Origin: Ectopseudomonas toyotomiensis
GTDB taxonomy: Bacteria > Pseudomonadota > Gammaproteobacteria > Pseudomonadales > Pseudomonadaceae
Assembly: GCF_900115695.1 (NCBI RefSeq)
Contig: NZ_FOXK01000008.1
Coordinates: forward strand, 1-64,000
Reading direction: 5' to 3'
Length of the DNA stretch: 64,000 nt
Position numbers and translations under genes: made by a program. Of the stretch, positions 6,684 to 15,023 are shown one piece after another. Under the pieces are notes generated by a model. That model saw only the letters and a program-made list of their open reading frames with translations. It searched no databases and was not told the origin of the DNA. The stretch's first letter is position 1. Every line of letters starts with the position of its first letter.

Positions 6684-8795
6684 TCAGAACGAGTAGCTGG
6701 CGCTGACCACCAGGTTACGCGGGTCTCCCAGGCGGATTTGCCCGGCGCTGGTGGCGGAGCTGTAGTAGGTGCGGTCGGTGATGTTGTTCAGCGCCGCGCG
6801 AATGTCCCAGTCCTTGTGGCGGTAGCCGGCCAGCGCGTCCCACGCGCCATAGCCAGGCAGTACGGTGGTGTTCTGGTTGTCGGCAAAGCGCTGGCCAACC
6901 AGTGTCACGCCGGTTTCGGCGTACCAGCCCAGCTCGGGCTTCCAGGTGATGAACAGGCTGCCATTGCGCTTAGCGACGTTGCTGACGCGGTTGCCTTCCA
7001 GGCCGTTGTTGTCCTTGACGATGCTGGCATCCTGCAGGCCGATGCCGCCACGCAGGTACCAGTTGCCGACCAGTCGGCCGGTAGCGGTCAGTTCGATACC
7101 GCGCGAGCGCTGCAGGCCGGTGAGGATGGTCAGGGTCGGGTCGTTCGGGTCAGTGGTGCGGCGGTTGTACAGTTCCAGCTCGTATACGGCCAGGGTGGTG
7201 CTCAGGCGTTCATCCAGCCAGTCGCTCTTGATGCCAACTTCCTTCTGCCGGGTCTGTTCGGGCTCGAGTTCGTTGCCATTGCCCGAGGCTCCCGGGGTGA
7301 TGCCGATCAGGCCACCGCCGACCGGGGAGAAGGTCTTGCTCCAGGAGGCATAGAAGGAGTGATGCTGCAGCGGCGTCCAGACGATACCGGCGCGCGGGCT
7401 GAGGCCGTAGCTGTTGCGATCTTCCTTGAGGTTGCGCAGCTTGTTGGTGGTGGCCACCTCGAACTCGTCGTAACGCAGGCCGGCCAGCAGTTGCCACTGG
7501 TCATTGATGCGCAGTTGATCCTGCACGTAGATGCCACGGCTTTCGACTTCGGTGTGGTTGTTGCTGGAAAGGGTCATGGCGCCCCGGTGACTCTGGCTGC
7601 GATCCGGGTTGTACAGGTCGAGCGCAGGTACGGCCTGGCCGCCCTGGTTGACGGCGAGCGCGCTGTAAAGCTTCGGGTCACGACGCTGGCTGCCGATTTC
7701 CACACCGGTCAGCAGACGATGCTCGAAGCCGAAGGTGTCGACGGTGCCTTCGGCCTCCAGGTTGTTGAACAGGTTTTGAGTACGCAGATCCTGCTGCCAG
7801 CGTTGCCGGGTCACGCGCTGGGTAGCGGCGTTGAAGCCGGTCAGGTAGGTGTTGTCGAAGTCACTGTCGAGCTTGAACAGGCTGGCGGTATGACGCAGCT
7901 GCCAGTTGTCATTCAATTCGTAGGTCAGCCTGGAGCGCAATGATTGCGTGGTGTCGTCAATGAAATCGCGGTCATCGCCATAGGTGGTGCCGCGCTTGAC
8001 GTCCGCCGGGCGCCCGCCAACGCCGGGAATACCACGATCCGGGGTGCGGTCGAAACGGCTGTATTCGTACTGTACCAGCCAGTTCAGCTCAGGCGTCAGT
8101 TGCCAGCTCATGGACGGCGCGAACAGTTGGCGATGGCTGGAGACGCCGTCACGGAAGCTGTTGCTGTCCTCATTGCCCATGTTCAGGCGCAGGCTGATGG
8201 TGTCGGAAGGGTCGGCACTGAGGTCGGCATACAGGCTGCGCAGGTCTTCGCTACCGCCTTGTGCCTCGAGCGTGGAGCGGCGCCCGGCCTCGGGAGCCTT
8301 GCTGATGCGATTGACGATACCGCCCTGGCTGCCACGCCCATAGAGCACGGCCGCCGGCCCCTTGAGCACCTCGATACGCTCGATGTTGTGCAGGTCGCGC
8401 ACGTACTGGCTGTCATCGCGCACGCCGTCCAGGTAAAAGTCGTTGCTGGCATCGAAGCCACGAATGCGCAGGCTGTCGAAGCGCGTATCCGCCCCGCTGC
8501 TGACGTTGGGCAGGCCACTGAGGGCCTTGCCCAGATCGTTGATGCCATAGTTCAGCACATTGCTCGTCTTCAGTGCGTCGATGGCCTGAGGCACGTAGCG
8601 CACCGGCGTGGCAGTGCGGGTAGCGGTACTGACCTCCTTGACGCGAGGGTTATCGGCTTCCTCGTCGACATCGCCATAGACCACAGTCTCGGGCAGGTTA
8701 GCCGGGGCAGCGCAGGCGAAGCCGGCTGTCAGTAGAGCGGAAAAGCCCAGCGAAACGGGGGTTAGTCGCGAAAGGGAGAACATCTCAGCACGCAT
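6684..8795 (-). CDS. TonB-dependent ferric-siderophore outer-membrane receptor
   Basis: A 703-residue receptor with a signal peptide (to about residue 29), an ETVVYG TonB-box-like segment, a plug domain (ALKTSNVLNYG, LRIRGFDASNDFYLDG, IERIEVLKGPAAVLYG) and a C-terminal beta-barrel ending in SYSF with the terminal aromatic residue. The plug has the features of ferrichrome/catecholate receptors, but the ligand cannot be read from sequence. A Fur-box-like site lies about 35-50 bases upstream, so iron repression is likely. The start is either 8795 or the ATG at 8783; neither has a strong ribosome-binding site. Confidence 0.9.
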   Translation of the reverse strand: MRAEMFSLSRLTPVSLGFSALLTAGFACAAPANLPETVVYGDVDEEADNPRVKEVSTATRTATPVRYVPQAIDALKTSNVLNYGINDLGKALSGLPNVSSGADTRFDSLRIRGFDASNDFYLDGVRDDSQYVRDLHNIERIEVLKGPAAVLYGRGSQGGIVNRISKAPEAGRRSTLEAQGGSEDLRSLYADLSADPSDTISLRLNMGNEDSNSFRDGVSSHRQLFAPSMSWQLTPELNWLVQYEYSRFDRTPDRGIPGVGGRPADVKRGTTYGDDRDFIDDTTQSLRSRLTYELNDNWQLRHTASLFKLDSDFDNTYLTGFNAATQRVTRQRWQQDLRTQNLFNNLEAEGTVDTFGFEHRLLTGVEIGSQRRDPKLYSALAVNQGGQAVPALDLYNPDRSQSHRGAMTLSSNNHTEVESRGIYVQDQLRINDQWQLLAGLRYDEFEVATTNKLRNLKEDRNSYGLSPRAGIVWTPLQHHSFYASWSKTFSPVGGGLIGITPGASGNGNELEPEQTRQKEVGIKSDWLDERLSTTLAVYELELYNRRTTDPNDPTLTILTGLQRSRGIELTATGRLVGNWYLRGGIGLQDASIVKDNNGLEGNRVSNVAKRNGSLFITWKPELGWYAETGVTLVGQRFADNQNTTVLPGYGAWDALAGYRHKDWDIRAALNNITDRTYYSSATSAGQIRLGDPRNLVVSASYSF

Positions 8796-8828
8796 CCAGA
8801 CAGTGGTGATTGATTAACGGGCGCGCAT

Positions 8829-8847
8829 GATAATCCTTTTCATTTAA
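8829..8847 (-). promoter_or_regulatory. probable Fur box of the TonB receptor gene
   Basis: On the minus strand the segment reads ATGAAAAGGATTATC with A/T-rich flanks, a good fit to the GATAATGATAATCATTATC Fur consensus. It lies 35-50 bases upstream of a TonB-dependent receptor start, where Fur would block the promoter. Confidence 0.6.
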
Positions 8848-8849
8848 TA

Positions 8850-9125
8850 TCTATAAGTATTTCTTTATCGCCTTCCCATCCGCTCACGTCATGAATGGTT
8901 TGAAGCGCAGCAATGCATAGGTGGCGTTATTCCCGCCCGGGACTATGCAGGCCATCGAGCGTTGCTAAAGGTCACTCAGAGCGCGGGATGCCTATCACCT
9001 TCAGCCCAGTGGCCACTGATTGAAAATCGCGGTTCAACGCTCAGGAGTTCCGATGCAGGGCATTACCCATGTTGCAGGGTGGCTCCTATGCGGCAGCATT
9101 GGTGGGATATCTGGAAAGCCCGGAA
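8850..9125. other. intergenic region without recognised features
   Basis: About 275 bases between the receptor promoter and the RelE/ParE toxin gene. Short open frames occur on both strands, but none has a ribosome-binding site or family resemblance, and I see no hairpin with a T-tract. Confidence 0.4.
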
Positions 9126-9419
9126 TCAAAGCCTGCCAAGCCAGTACTGCGGACGGCGGCGGTGATGGGCAACGGCCAGAATCTGGAAGCCGTCAGGCCT
9201 TGGCCGGTAAATGATCGATAGCGGAAAACGCCGAAGGGAGACGCTGCGAATATCTGGTTCAAGTTCAATCCGCCAGGCCATGGGTGACTCGCCAATCAAT
9301 GTAGCCAAGGCCTGAAACTCGTTGATCAATGCCCCACCCAATCCAGGAACCTTCGATTCGTAATAACCGACTGACTCCAGAAACTCGGCTTCCGCTGCCG
9401 GGTGGAAAAAATACTTCAT
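9126..9419 (-). CDS. RelE/ParE-family toxin
   Basis: A 97-residue protein of the ParE/RelE superfamily: KYFFHPAAEAEFLESVGYY at the N-terminus, RRFPLSIIYRP in the central strands and ILAVAHHRRRPQYWLGRL at the end, the family's HxxRxPxYW motif. It would act either on ribosome-bound mRNA or on gyrase; sequence does not decide. Its ATG overlaps the antitoxin stop by four bases (9416-9419), the translational coupling typical of type II toxin-antitoxin modules. Confidence 0.85.
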   Translation of the reverse strand: MKYFFHPAAEAEFLESVGYYESKVPGLGGALINEFQALATLIGESPMAWRIELEPDIRSVSLRRFPLSIIYRPRPDGFQILAVAHHRRRPQYWLGRL

Positions 9420-9640
9420 CGAATCAGGGCTCTGGCCTTCTTCATTACCTCATCACCCGGCACCGCCTTAATCGAGCCGCTATCGAGTTCTTGTGCACGC
9501 CGCTGTGCTTCAAGCAACCAGTCTGATCGCAGTTCGTCTTCCGAAGGGGCATCCAGGCTCAAGACCAGACGCTGGATCAGCTGCGCCCGCTCCTTCTTGG
9601 AAAGATGCAGGGCTTCATCCTCGATCTTCTGCAGATCCAT
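9416..9640 (-). CDS. addiction-module antitoxin (TIGR02574-like)
   Basis: A 74-residue acidic protein of the putative addiction-module component family, with IEDEALHLSKKERAQLIQRL in the first half and a flexible C-terminus that would wrap the toxin. I start at the ATG at 9640, preceded by GAGGTG; a longer in-frame start at 9679 has no such signal. It is the first gene of the pair and overlaps the toxin by ATGA. Confidence 0.8.
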   Translation of the reverse strand: MDLQKIEDEALHLSKKERAQLIQRLVLSLDAPSEDELRSDWLLEAQRRAQELDSGSIKAVPGDEVMKKARALIR

Positions 9641-9721
9641 GGTTTCACCTCTCGCTTGTTTACCGGCAAATCTTGGCACGGATGCCTGGCGGGTGCCATG
9701 GCTGTGGCCCTTAGGCAGTCG

Positions 9722-10621
9722 TCACAGCGAACACAACCCACCCGGCACCGCCATGATCCACTCCCGCACCGCGAGAATGGTCGGGTCATTTATGCGGCTC
9801 TCCGGGTACACCAGAAAGAACGGCTTGCCTTCCAGCTCCGGGCCGAAGGGCTGCACCAGTCGTCCCTCTCTCAGCTCGTCCTCGATCAGTTGCCGGCTCA
9901 TCAGCGCCACACCCTGGGCACCGACGGCCGCCGAGACGGCGTGGGTTTCGTCGGAGAACACCAACCCGGCACTGACATCCAGCCCCGGCACCTGAGCCTG
10001 TTTCTGCCAGACGGCCCAGTCCATCGGCGAGGAGATCGCTGCCTGGTTGCGGAAGTGGATCAGCGTATGCCTAGGCAAATCGGCGGCTTCGTGCAGCTCC
10101 AGCAACGGGCTGCAGGCCGGGACGAAGGTGTTGTCGAAGAGTTTTTCCGCCACCAGACCTGGCCAGCGACCGTCACCGTAGCGAATGGCGATATCCGCCA
10201 TGACGCCATCGAGTGCCACTGGCTCATGCGAGGCGTGGATACGCAGGTCGATATTGGGGTGGGAGTCGCGCAGCATGCATACCCAGGAAAGCAGCCAGCG
10301 CACGGCCACTGCCGGCGTGGTGCTGAGGGTAATGGCCTGTCGGCTGGGCGTCGCGCTGAGGCGTTCGACCGCGGCGCCGATGCTGTCGAAGGCGCTTTCC
10401 AGCACCTGCTGCAGTTCACGTCCGGCCAAGGTCAGCTCCAACTGCCGCGGCTTGCGCACGAACAGCGCGACACCGAGGGATTCTTCCAGCGCGCGAATCT
10501 GGTGACTGATCGCTGTGGCGGTAACGGAAAGCTCCTCCGCGGCCTGCTTGGCGCTTTCGTGGCGTGCGGCCGCCTCGAAGGCGCGCAAGGCGGAAAGCGG
10601 AGGGAGTCGGCGCCGGCTCAT
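9722..10621 (-). CDS. LysR-family regulator, GcvA-like, of the azoreductase gene
   Basis: A 299-residue LysR regulator: winged helix-turn-helix at residues 5-65 (LPPLSALRAFEAAARH, AISHQIRALEESLGVALFVR) and an effector-binding domain (residues 90-295). RRRLPPLSALRAFEAAAR is the GcvA-like subgroup signature. I choose the ATG at 10621 with GAGGA about 10 bases upstream; ATGs at 10642 and 10726 are also in frame. It diverges from azoR with a gap of about 119 bp, so it is expected to control that gene. Confidence 0.85.
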   Translation of the reverse strand: MSRRRLPPLSALRAFEAAARHESAKQAAEELSVTATAISHQIRALEESLGVALFVRKPRQLELTLAGRELQQVLESAFDSIGAAVERLSATPSRQAITLSTTPAVAVRWLLSWVCMLRDSHPNIDLRIHASHEPVALDGVMADIAIRYGDGRWPGLVAEKLFDNTFVPACSPLLELHEAADLPRHTLIHFRNQAAISSPMDWAVWQKQAQVPGLDVSAGLVFSDETHAVSAAVGAQGVALMSRQLIEDELREGRLVQPFGPELEGKPFFLVYPESRINDPTILAVREWIMAVPGGLCSL

Positions 10622-10740
10622 GCCTGAGTTTTCCTCATCCATTGCGAAAAAAATTGATCGTTTGTCGCCCGAATGGAGCGAACTTAGCCTGATTCTGCTG
10701 CTAATCACAGATGAATTCAAATTCAAGCAGGAGACTCATC

Positions 10741-11442
10741 ATGACCCATATTTTGCATCTCGACGCCAGCGCCCGCCCCGGCCTCGCCGGCAAGGATCAG
10801 CACGGTTCGCACAGCCGAAATCTCAGCCATCGCTTCGTCAGCCAGTGGCAGGCGCGCCGCCCGCAGGACGTCGTCACCTACCGCGACATCGGCCAGAATC
10901 CGCCTTCGATCATCAGCCATGACTGGATCGCCTCATCCTTCACGCCCGAGCCGAAACGCGAGGCCTGGATGCACGACACCCTGGCCGAAAGCGATCGCCT
11001 GGTGGATGAACTGATCGCCGCCGACGTGCTGGTGATCGGCACGCCGCTCTACAACTTCGGCATGCCCGCCGCGCTCAAGGCGTGGATTGACCAGGTGGTA
11101 CGCCCTGGCCGCACGGTGGATGTGGATGAAAGCAACCCGCTCGATCCCTATGTACCCAGGCTGGCCGACCGGCCGCGCCATGCGGTGATCCTCACGGCGC
11201 GCGGCGGCGTCGGCTTCGATGTGGGCGGAGAGATGGCGCATATGAACCATCTGGAGCCGAACCTGATCACCGCACTCGCCTTCATCGGCATCACCCGTGT
11301 GCACCAGGTTGCCATCGAGGGTCAGGAAGTCGGCGGTGAACTGCTCGCCGAATCCGTCAAACAGGCCTTGGGCAAGGTCGATGCGCTGGTGGCCGAGCTG
11401 CAGCGTTCATTGCAAGCCGAGCGCGTCGAAGAGCCGGCGTGA
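10741..11442 (+). CDS. azoR: FMN-dependent NADH-azoreductase
   Basis: A 233-residue flavodoxin-fold enzyme: ILHLDASARPG binds the FMN phosphate, TPLYNFGMPAALKAWIDQV is the conserved central motif, and LTARGGVGF completes the flavin site. AzoR enzymes reduce quinones and azo compounds with NAD(P)H in the cytoplasm. AGGAG lies nine bases before the ATG at 10741. The divergent GcvA-like LysR gene is the probable regulator. Confidence 0.9.
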   Translation: MTHILHLDASARPGLAGKDQHGSHSRNLSHRFVSQWQARRPQDVVTYRDIGQNPPSIISHDWIASSFTPEPKREAWMHDTLAESDRLVDELIAADVLVIGTPLYNFGMPAALKAWIDQVVRPGRTVDVDESNPLDPYVPRLADRPRHAVILTARGGVGFDVGGEMAHMNHLEPNLITALAFIGITRVHQVAIEGQEVGGELLAESVKQALGKVDALVAELQRSLQAERVEEPA

Positions 11443-11477
11443 GGCAATGGCCAGCCTGAGGCTAACGCTGCCTCGCC

Positions 11478-12221
11478 TCAGCGCCTGGTGCAGGCAAACA
11501 GCGCGTTGCCGGAGCTGCCATCCCACGGCGTCAGGCGCTGATAGTCGTGCTCCAGCACCTGCACCTCGAAGTACGGCGCCAGCAGGCTCTGCAGCTCGGC
11601 GAAGTTCACCGCCACCATCGGGTGTTCGTCGTGCCAGACCTCGGTCTGCCCGGCGACGCTGCGTTCGATACGCAGGCGCAGCGCCTGCGCATCGCCTTCC
11701 CCGCGGTAGTACCAGCCGGAGCTGAAGCGGAACTGCCCTTCGGCATGCCGTGTGCTGTGGGAAACGAACGAAGCGTTGTCGATGCACTGCTTGTCCACGG
11801 CGTTGAAACAGAACACTCCGCCAGCCGCCAGGGCGCCGTGCACGCTGGCGATACAGGCCTTGAGCCGCTCGATGCTGGCGCTGTAGTGGATGGAGTAGAG
11901 AAAGCAGGTGATCAGCTCCAGCGGCTCGTCGACCTGAAAACCGCACATGTCCTGCCGGGCAAAGCGTGCCTCGGGGCAGCGCTGGGCGGCGCGGTCGAGC
12001 ATCGGCTGGTTGATGTCCAGGCCGCTGCTTACATAGCCGGCATCGAGAAAGTGGCGCACATGCGGGCCGGTGCCACAGGCCAGATCGAGGTGGCGCTTGC
12101 CGCCGTTACCGAACAGTTGGTGCAAGCGTTGCACACAGTGGCTCTGGGCGGCGTAGTCGATGTCCGCGCACATCAGATCGTAGTAACCCGACAGGTCGGT
12201 ATAGAGGGCATTGCCGGACAT
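11478..12221 (-). CDS. class I SAM-dependent methyltransferase
   Basis: A 247-residue enzyme with LDLACGTGPHVRHFLDAG (SAM-binding motif I, near residue 45), SSGLDINQPMLDRA (motif II) and ARFARQDMCGF (motif III). The N-terminal YTDLSGYYDLMCADIDY is usual in this group. The substrate is unknown. I start at 12221 (MSGNALYTDL); the in-frame ATG further upstream has no ribosome-binding site. It is convergent with azoR. Confidence 0.8.
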   Translation of the reverse strand: MSGNALYTDLSGYYDLMCADIDYAAQSHCVQRLHQLFGNGGKRHLDLACGTGPHVRHFLDAGYVSSGLDINQPMLDRAAQRCPEARFARQDMCGFQVDEPLELITCFLYSIHYSASIERLKACIASVHGALAAGGVFCFNAVDKQCIDNASFVSHSTRHAEGQFRFSSGWYYRGEGDAQALRLRIERSVAGQTEVWHDEHPMVAVNFAELQSLLAPYFEVQVLEHDYQRLTPWDGSSGNALFACTRR

Positions 12222-12536
12222 GATGACAGGCGCGTGAGGACGAAGGGCGCGCATCATAGCTCATGACCGATGCAGCTGAGCATTGACTTGATGTGGCACG
12301 CCTTGAATCAGCAGCACTCGTTCGGGAAAGGAGGCAACTCGTGCAAGTCATCATACGACACAACCGAGTCAACGCCGCACTCACCCGGTGAACGAACCAG
12401 CCATTATCAATCCAGGCAGATGATCTTGGACTATCAAGCGCTCATGGCAGAATTGAACCACTTTCATGGTTGTCATACATCGTATAAGTTCATGGCGTCG
12501 CACCCGCGATCAACAAGAACAACAAGGAACCTCACG
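12222..12536. other. gap with a possible 16-residue leader ORF
   Basis: This 315-bp gap precedes the SMP-30 gene. The only notable feature is a perfect AAAGGAGG at 12327-12334, six bases before a GTG at 12341 that opens a 16-codon frame (MQVIIRHNRVNAALTR) ending at 12391. It could be a leader peptide or a relic; nothing else is recognised. Confidence 0.3.
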
Positions 12537-13628
12537 ATGAATGACGAACAACGCCCCGACGGCTCACGCCGTCATTTCCTCAAGCAGTCGCTGGTTTATT
12601 CCGCTGCCGCCGCCAGCGCTGCCTCTCTGCTGCCGCAACTGGCCAACGCCACACAGCCTCTCGATCTGCGCTACCCATCCGGCGCGGTCAAGGCGCTGGA
12701 TGACAGCTTCCTGCAGTTGCGCCTGTTCAACGCCAGCGTGGAAAAGCTTGCCGATGGCATCCGCTGGGCCGAAGGCCCGGTGTGGTTCGGCGACGGTCGC
12801 TACCTGCTGGTCAGCGACATCCCCAACAACCGCATCATGCGCTGGGACGAAATCAGCCAGTCGCTGGCCGTCTACCGCCAGCCATCGAACTATTCCAATG
12901 GCTTGGTGCGCGACCGCCAGGGCCGGCTTATCGCCTGCGAGGGCTCGACCACTCAGGACGTTGGCCGGCGCATCACCCGCACCGAACACGACGGCAGCAT
13001 TACCGTGCTGGCCGATGCGTTCGAGGGCAAGCGCTTCAACTCGCCGAACGACCTGGTGGTCAAGCGTGACGGCTCGGTCTGGTTCACCGATCCGCCCTTC
13101 CAGACCGGCAACTTCTACGAGGGCTACAAGATCGAGCCGGAGCTGCCCCATGGCGTCTATCGCATCGACGGCGAAACGCAGCAGGTCACCCGTGTGATCG
13201 AGGATCTGGCCGGCCCCAACGGCCTGTGCTTCTCGCCCGACGAAAAGACCCTGTACATCGTCGAGGGCCGCGCCAAGCCGCACCGCCTGGTGTGGGCCTA
13301 TCAGGTGAACGACGACGGCAGCCTCGGTCAACGCCGCAAACACATCGAAGCCACCGACACTGGCGCGCTGGATGGCATCAAGTGCGACGAGTTCGGCAAC
13401 CTGTGGTGCGGCTGGGGCAGCAATGGCTCGGCCGAGAGCGACCCGGAAAAGCTTGATGGCGTGCGCGTGTTCAACCCGCAGGGCAAGGCCATCGGTCATA
13501 TCTCACTGCCGGAACGCTGCGCCAACCTTTGCTTTGGCGGCGAGAAAGGTAATCGCCTGTTCATGGCCAGCAGCCATGGCATCTATTCCCTGTTCGTCAA
13601 CGCACGCGGCGCCACCTTCATCAACTAA
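12537..13628 (+). CDS. Tat-exported SMP-30/gluconolactonase-family protein
   Basis: A 363-residue protein. The N-terminus SRRHFLKQSLVYSAAAASAA carries a twin-arginine motif and hydrophobic stretch, so folded export to the periplasm is likely. The rest is a six-bladed propeller of the SMP-30/gluconolactonase/LRE family: IRWAEGPVWF with the metal-ligand Glu, FNSPNDLVVKRDGSVWFTDP, LAGPNGLCFSPDEKTLY and DGIKCDEFGNLW. It probably hydrolyses a sugar lactone. AAGGA precedes the ATG at 12537; upstream in-frame ATGs lack a ribosome-binding site. Confidence 0.85.
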   Translation: MNDEQRPDGSRRHFLKQSLVYSAAAASAASLLPQLANATQPLDLRYPSGAVKALDDSFLQLRLFNASVEKLADGIRWAEGPVWFGDGRYLLVSDIPNNRIMRWDEISQSLAVYRQPSNYSNGLVRDRQGRLIACEGSTTQDVGRRITRTEHDGSITVLADAFEGKRFNSPNDLVVKRDGSVWFTDPPFQTGNFYEGYKIEPELPHGVYRIDGETQQVTRVIEDLAGPNGLCFSPDEKTLYIVEGRAKPHRLVWAYQVNDDGSLGQRRKHIEATDTGALDGIKCDEFGNLWCGWGSNGSAESDPEKLDGVRVFNPQGKAIGHISLPERCANLCFGGEKGNRLFMASSHGIYSLFVNARGATFIN

Positions 13629-13633
13629 CCGCC

Positions 13634-13668
13634 GCGCCACGGCCAGCCGGCCGTGGCGCGCCTTTCCA
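13634..13668 (+). terminator. strong hairpin after the SMP-30 gene
   Basis: GCGCCACGGCC (13634-13644) pairs with GGCCGTGGCGC (13649-13659), an 11-bp perfect stem with a 4-base loop, followed by GCCTTTCC. It lies five bases after the stop codon. Confidence 0.65.
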
Positions 13669-13812
13669 ATAGGCTTGGAACGCTCTATTTCGGCCATTAC
13701 AGCAAGCATCAGTCGCATCGATGTTCACCATCATGCCAATGAAGTTCTCTGAAAAAATCCAGTGCGTAACATCTGCTCCATACCCAACCACAACCCCCTG
13801 GAGCACCACACC

Positions 13813-14331
13813 ATGAAACGCCAACTCATCCTCAGCTTTGCTTTCTCCGTACTGGCAGCCAACGTATTTGCCGCTTCTTCCGCTCAACCTGTAGTCGCCG
13901 AAGGTGGCTCGGATCGTCTGATCGAAAACCGCGTCGCCGAAGGTGGTTCCGACCGTCTGATCGAAAACCGTGTTGCCGAAGGTGGCTCTGATCGTCTGAT
14001 CGAGAACCGTGTTGCCGAAGGTGGCTCCGATCGTCTGATCGAAAACCGTGTTGCCGAAGGTGGCTCTGATCGTCTGATCGAAAACCGCGTTGCTGAAGGT
14101 GGCTCTGATCGTCTGATCGAGAACCGTGTTGCCGAAGGTGGCTCCGATCGCCTGATCGAGAACCGTGTTGCCGAAGGCGGTTCCGACCGTCTGATCGAGA
14201 ACCGTGTTGCCGAAGGTGGTTCTGACCGTCTGATCGAGAACCGTGTTGCCGAAGGTGGCTCTGATCGTCTGATCGAAAACCGCGTTGCCGAAGGTGGCTC
14301 CGATCGCCTGATCGAAAACCGCACCGCCTGA
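13813..14331 (+). CDS. secreted protein of eleven identical 13-residue repeats
   Basis: A 172-residue protein: a signal peptide (MKRQLILSFAFSVLAANVFA), a short linker, then eleven perfect copies of VAEGGSDRLIENR and a terminal TA. Every copy is identical at the protein level, whereas the 39-bp units differ from each other only at synonymous positions (GTC/GTT, GCC/GCT, GGC/GGT, TCG/TCC/TCT, GAT/GAC, CGT/CGC, GAA/GAG), so the peptide itself is under selection. GGAG precedes the ATG at 13813. I vaguely recall similar Pseudomonas proteins under the name phage infection protein, without firm support. The function is unknown; a periplasmic or surface binding repeat is plausible. Confidence 0.8.
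   Translation: MKRQLILSFAFSVLAANVFAASSAQPVVAEGGSDRLIENRVAEGGSDRLIENRVAEGGSDRLIENRVAEGGSDRLIENRVAEGGSDRLIENRVAEGGSDRLIENRVAEGGSDRLIENRVAEGGSDRLIENRVAEGGSDRLIENRVAEGGSDRLIENRVAEGGSDRLIENRTA
13894..14322 (+). repeat. 11 x 39-bp in-frame tandem repeat
   Basis: Eleven consecutive 39-base units encode VAEGGSDRLIENR without interruption. A decayed fragment of a further unit (CTGATCGAGAACGTC) is visible just after the stop codon, near 14346-14360, suggesting an array that once was longer or was captured with its flank. Confidence 0.95.
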
Positions 14332-14389
14332 CACCTTCCCTATGACCTGATCGAGAACGTCGTATGACTCGATGGCAAGCGCAGCCCCA

Positions 14390-14422
14390 CAAGGCCGGCC
14401 TGATAAGCCGGCCTTGGTTTTT
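14390..14422 (+). terminator. rho-independent terminator of the repeat-protein gene
   Basis: AAGGCCGGC and GCCGGCCTT form a 9-bp stem around CTGATAA, followed by GGTTTTTTC. It is a canonical intrinsic terminator about 60 bases after the stop codon. Confidence 0.9.
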
Positions 14423-14541
14423 TCAGGAATAGAAAGCCCCGCGCACTGCGCGAATGAGCAGCCCCGTGTCGACCCCAGGCAATCGACCGCCCCGCCCCCG
14501 CTCTATGGTGAACGCCCTTTGATCATTCACCGGAGCACCCC

Positions 14542-14889
14542 ATGGCCAACAAACCGATCACCGTTCTGCGCGATACCCAGCCGATGCCCGTCGTCGATGC
14601 CTGCAAGTGGGAGCGCATCGAAGGTGAGCCGCACACCGTCAACCTCAATGCCTACACCTCCGAAGACGGCAGCAAGATCATGGGCACCTGGATCTGCACG
14701 CCCGGCAAATGGCGGGTGGAGTACGTGAAGTGGGAGTACTGCCACTTCCAGGAAGGCTACTGCATCATCACCCCGGACGGCATGGAGCCGATTCACCTCA
14801 AGGCCGGCGACATCTTCGTGGTTGAACCCGGCATGAAAGGCACCTGGGAAGTAGTGGAAACGGTGCGCAAGTACTTCGTGTTCGCCTGA
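14542..14889 (+). CDS. small cupin-domain protein
   Basis: A 115-residue single-domain cupin of the (S)-ureidoglycine aminohydrolase-like/DUF861 type: KIMGTWICTPGKWRVEYVKW, then EYCHFQEGYCIITPDG and LKAGDIFVVEPGMKGTWEVVE. The metal-binding His/Glu set is only partly visible, so enzymatic activity is uncertain. GGAG lies seven bases before the ATG. It stands alone between two terminated genes. Confidence 0.8.
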   Translation: MANKPITVLRDTQPMPVVDACKWERIEGEPHTVNLNAYTSEDGSKIMGTWICTPGKWRVEYVKWEYCHFQEGYCIITPDGMEPIHLKAGDIFVVEPGMKGTWEVVETVRKYFVFA

Positions 14890-15023
14890 CGCTGAGCTGA
14901 CAGCGGAGCAGCGGCTTGAAAAACGCAGGAACTTGGCCTATTCAAAACGGTCAGTGCTGCGCCGCCGACCTGGCGGTTCCCTCATCACGGACGGCCCACA
15001 AGGCCTTTCAGCAAGGAATCATC

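Noticed and set aside
6738..8735. Plus-strand frames of 401 and 263 codons opposite the TonB receptor gene
   Set aside because: They are antisense shadows in GC-rich DNA; the minus-strand receptor is full length with all motifs.
13894..14322. A CRISPR array, because of eleven 39-bp repeats
   Set aside because: Units are directly adjacent without unique spacers, vary at synonymous positions only, and encode a signal-peptide protein. No cas genes are present.
13621..14392. Long minus-strand frames of 140-240 codons with their own amino-acid repeats (for example RFSIRRSEPPSAT)
   Set aside because: They are the mirror of the 39-bp coding repeats; a repeat of length divisible by three keeps all frames open. 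No ribosome-binding site or signal peptide supports them, and third-position variation fits the plus-strand frame.
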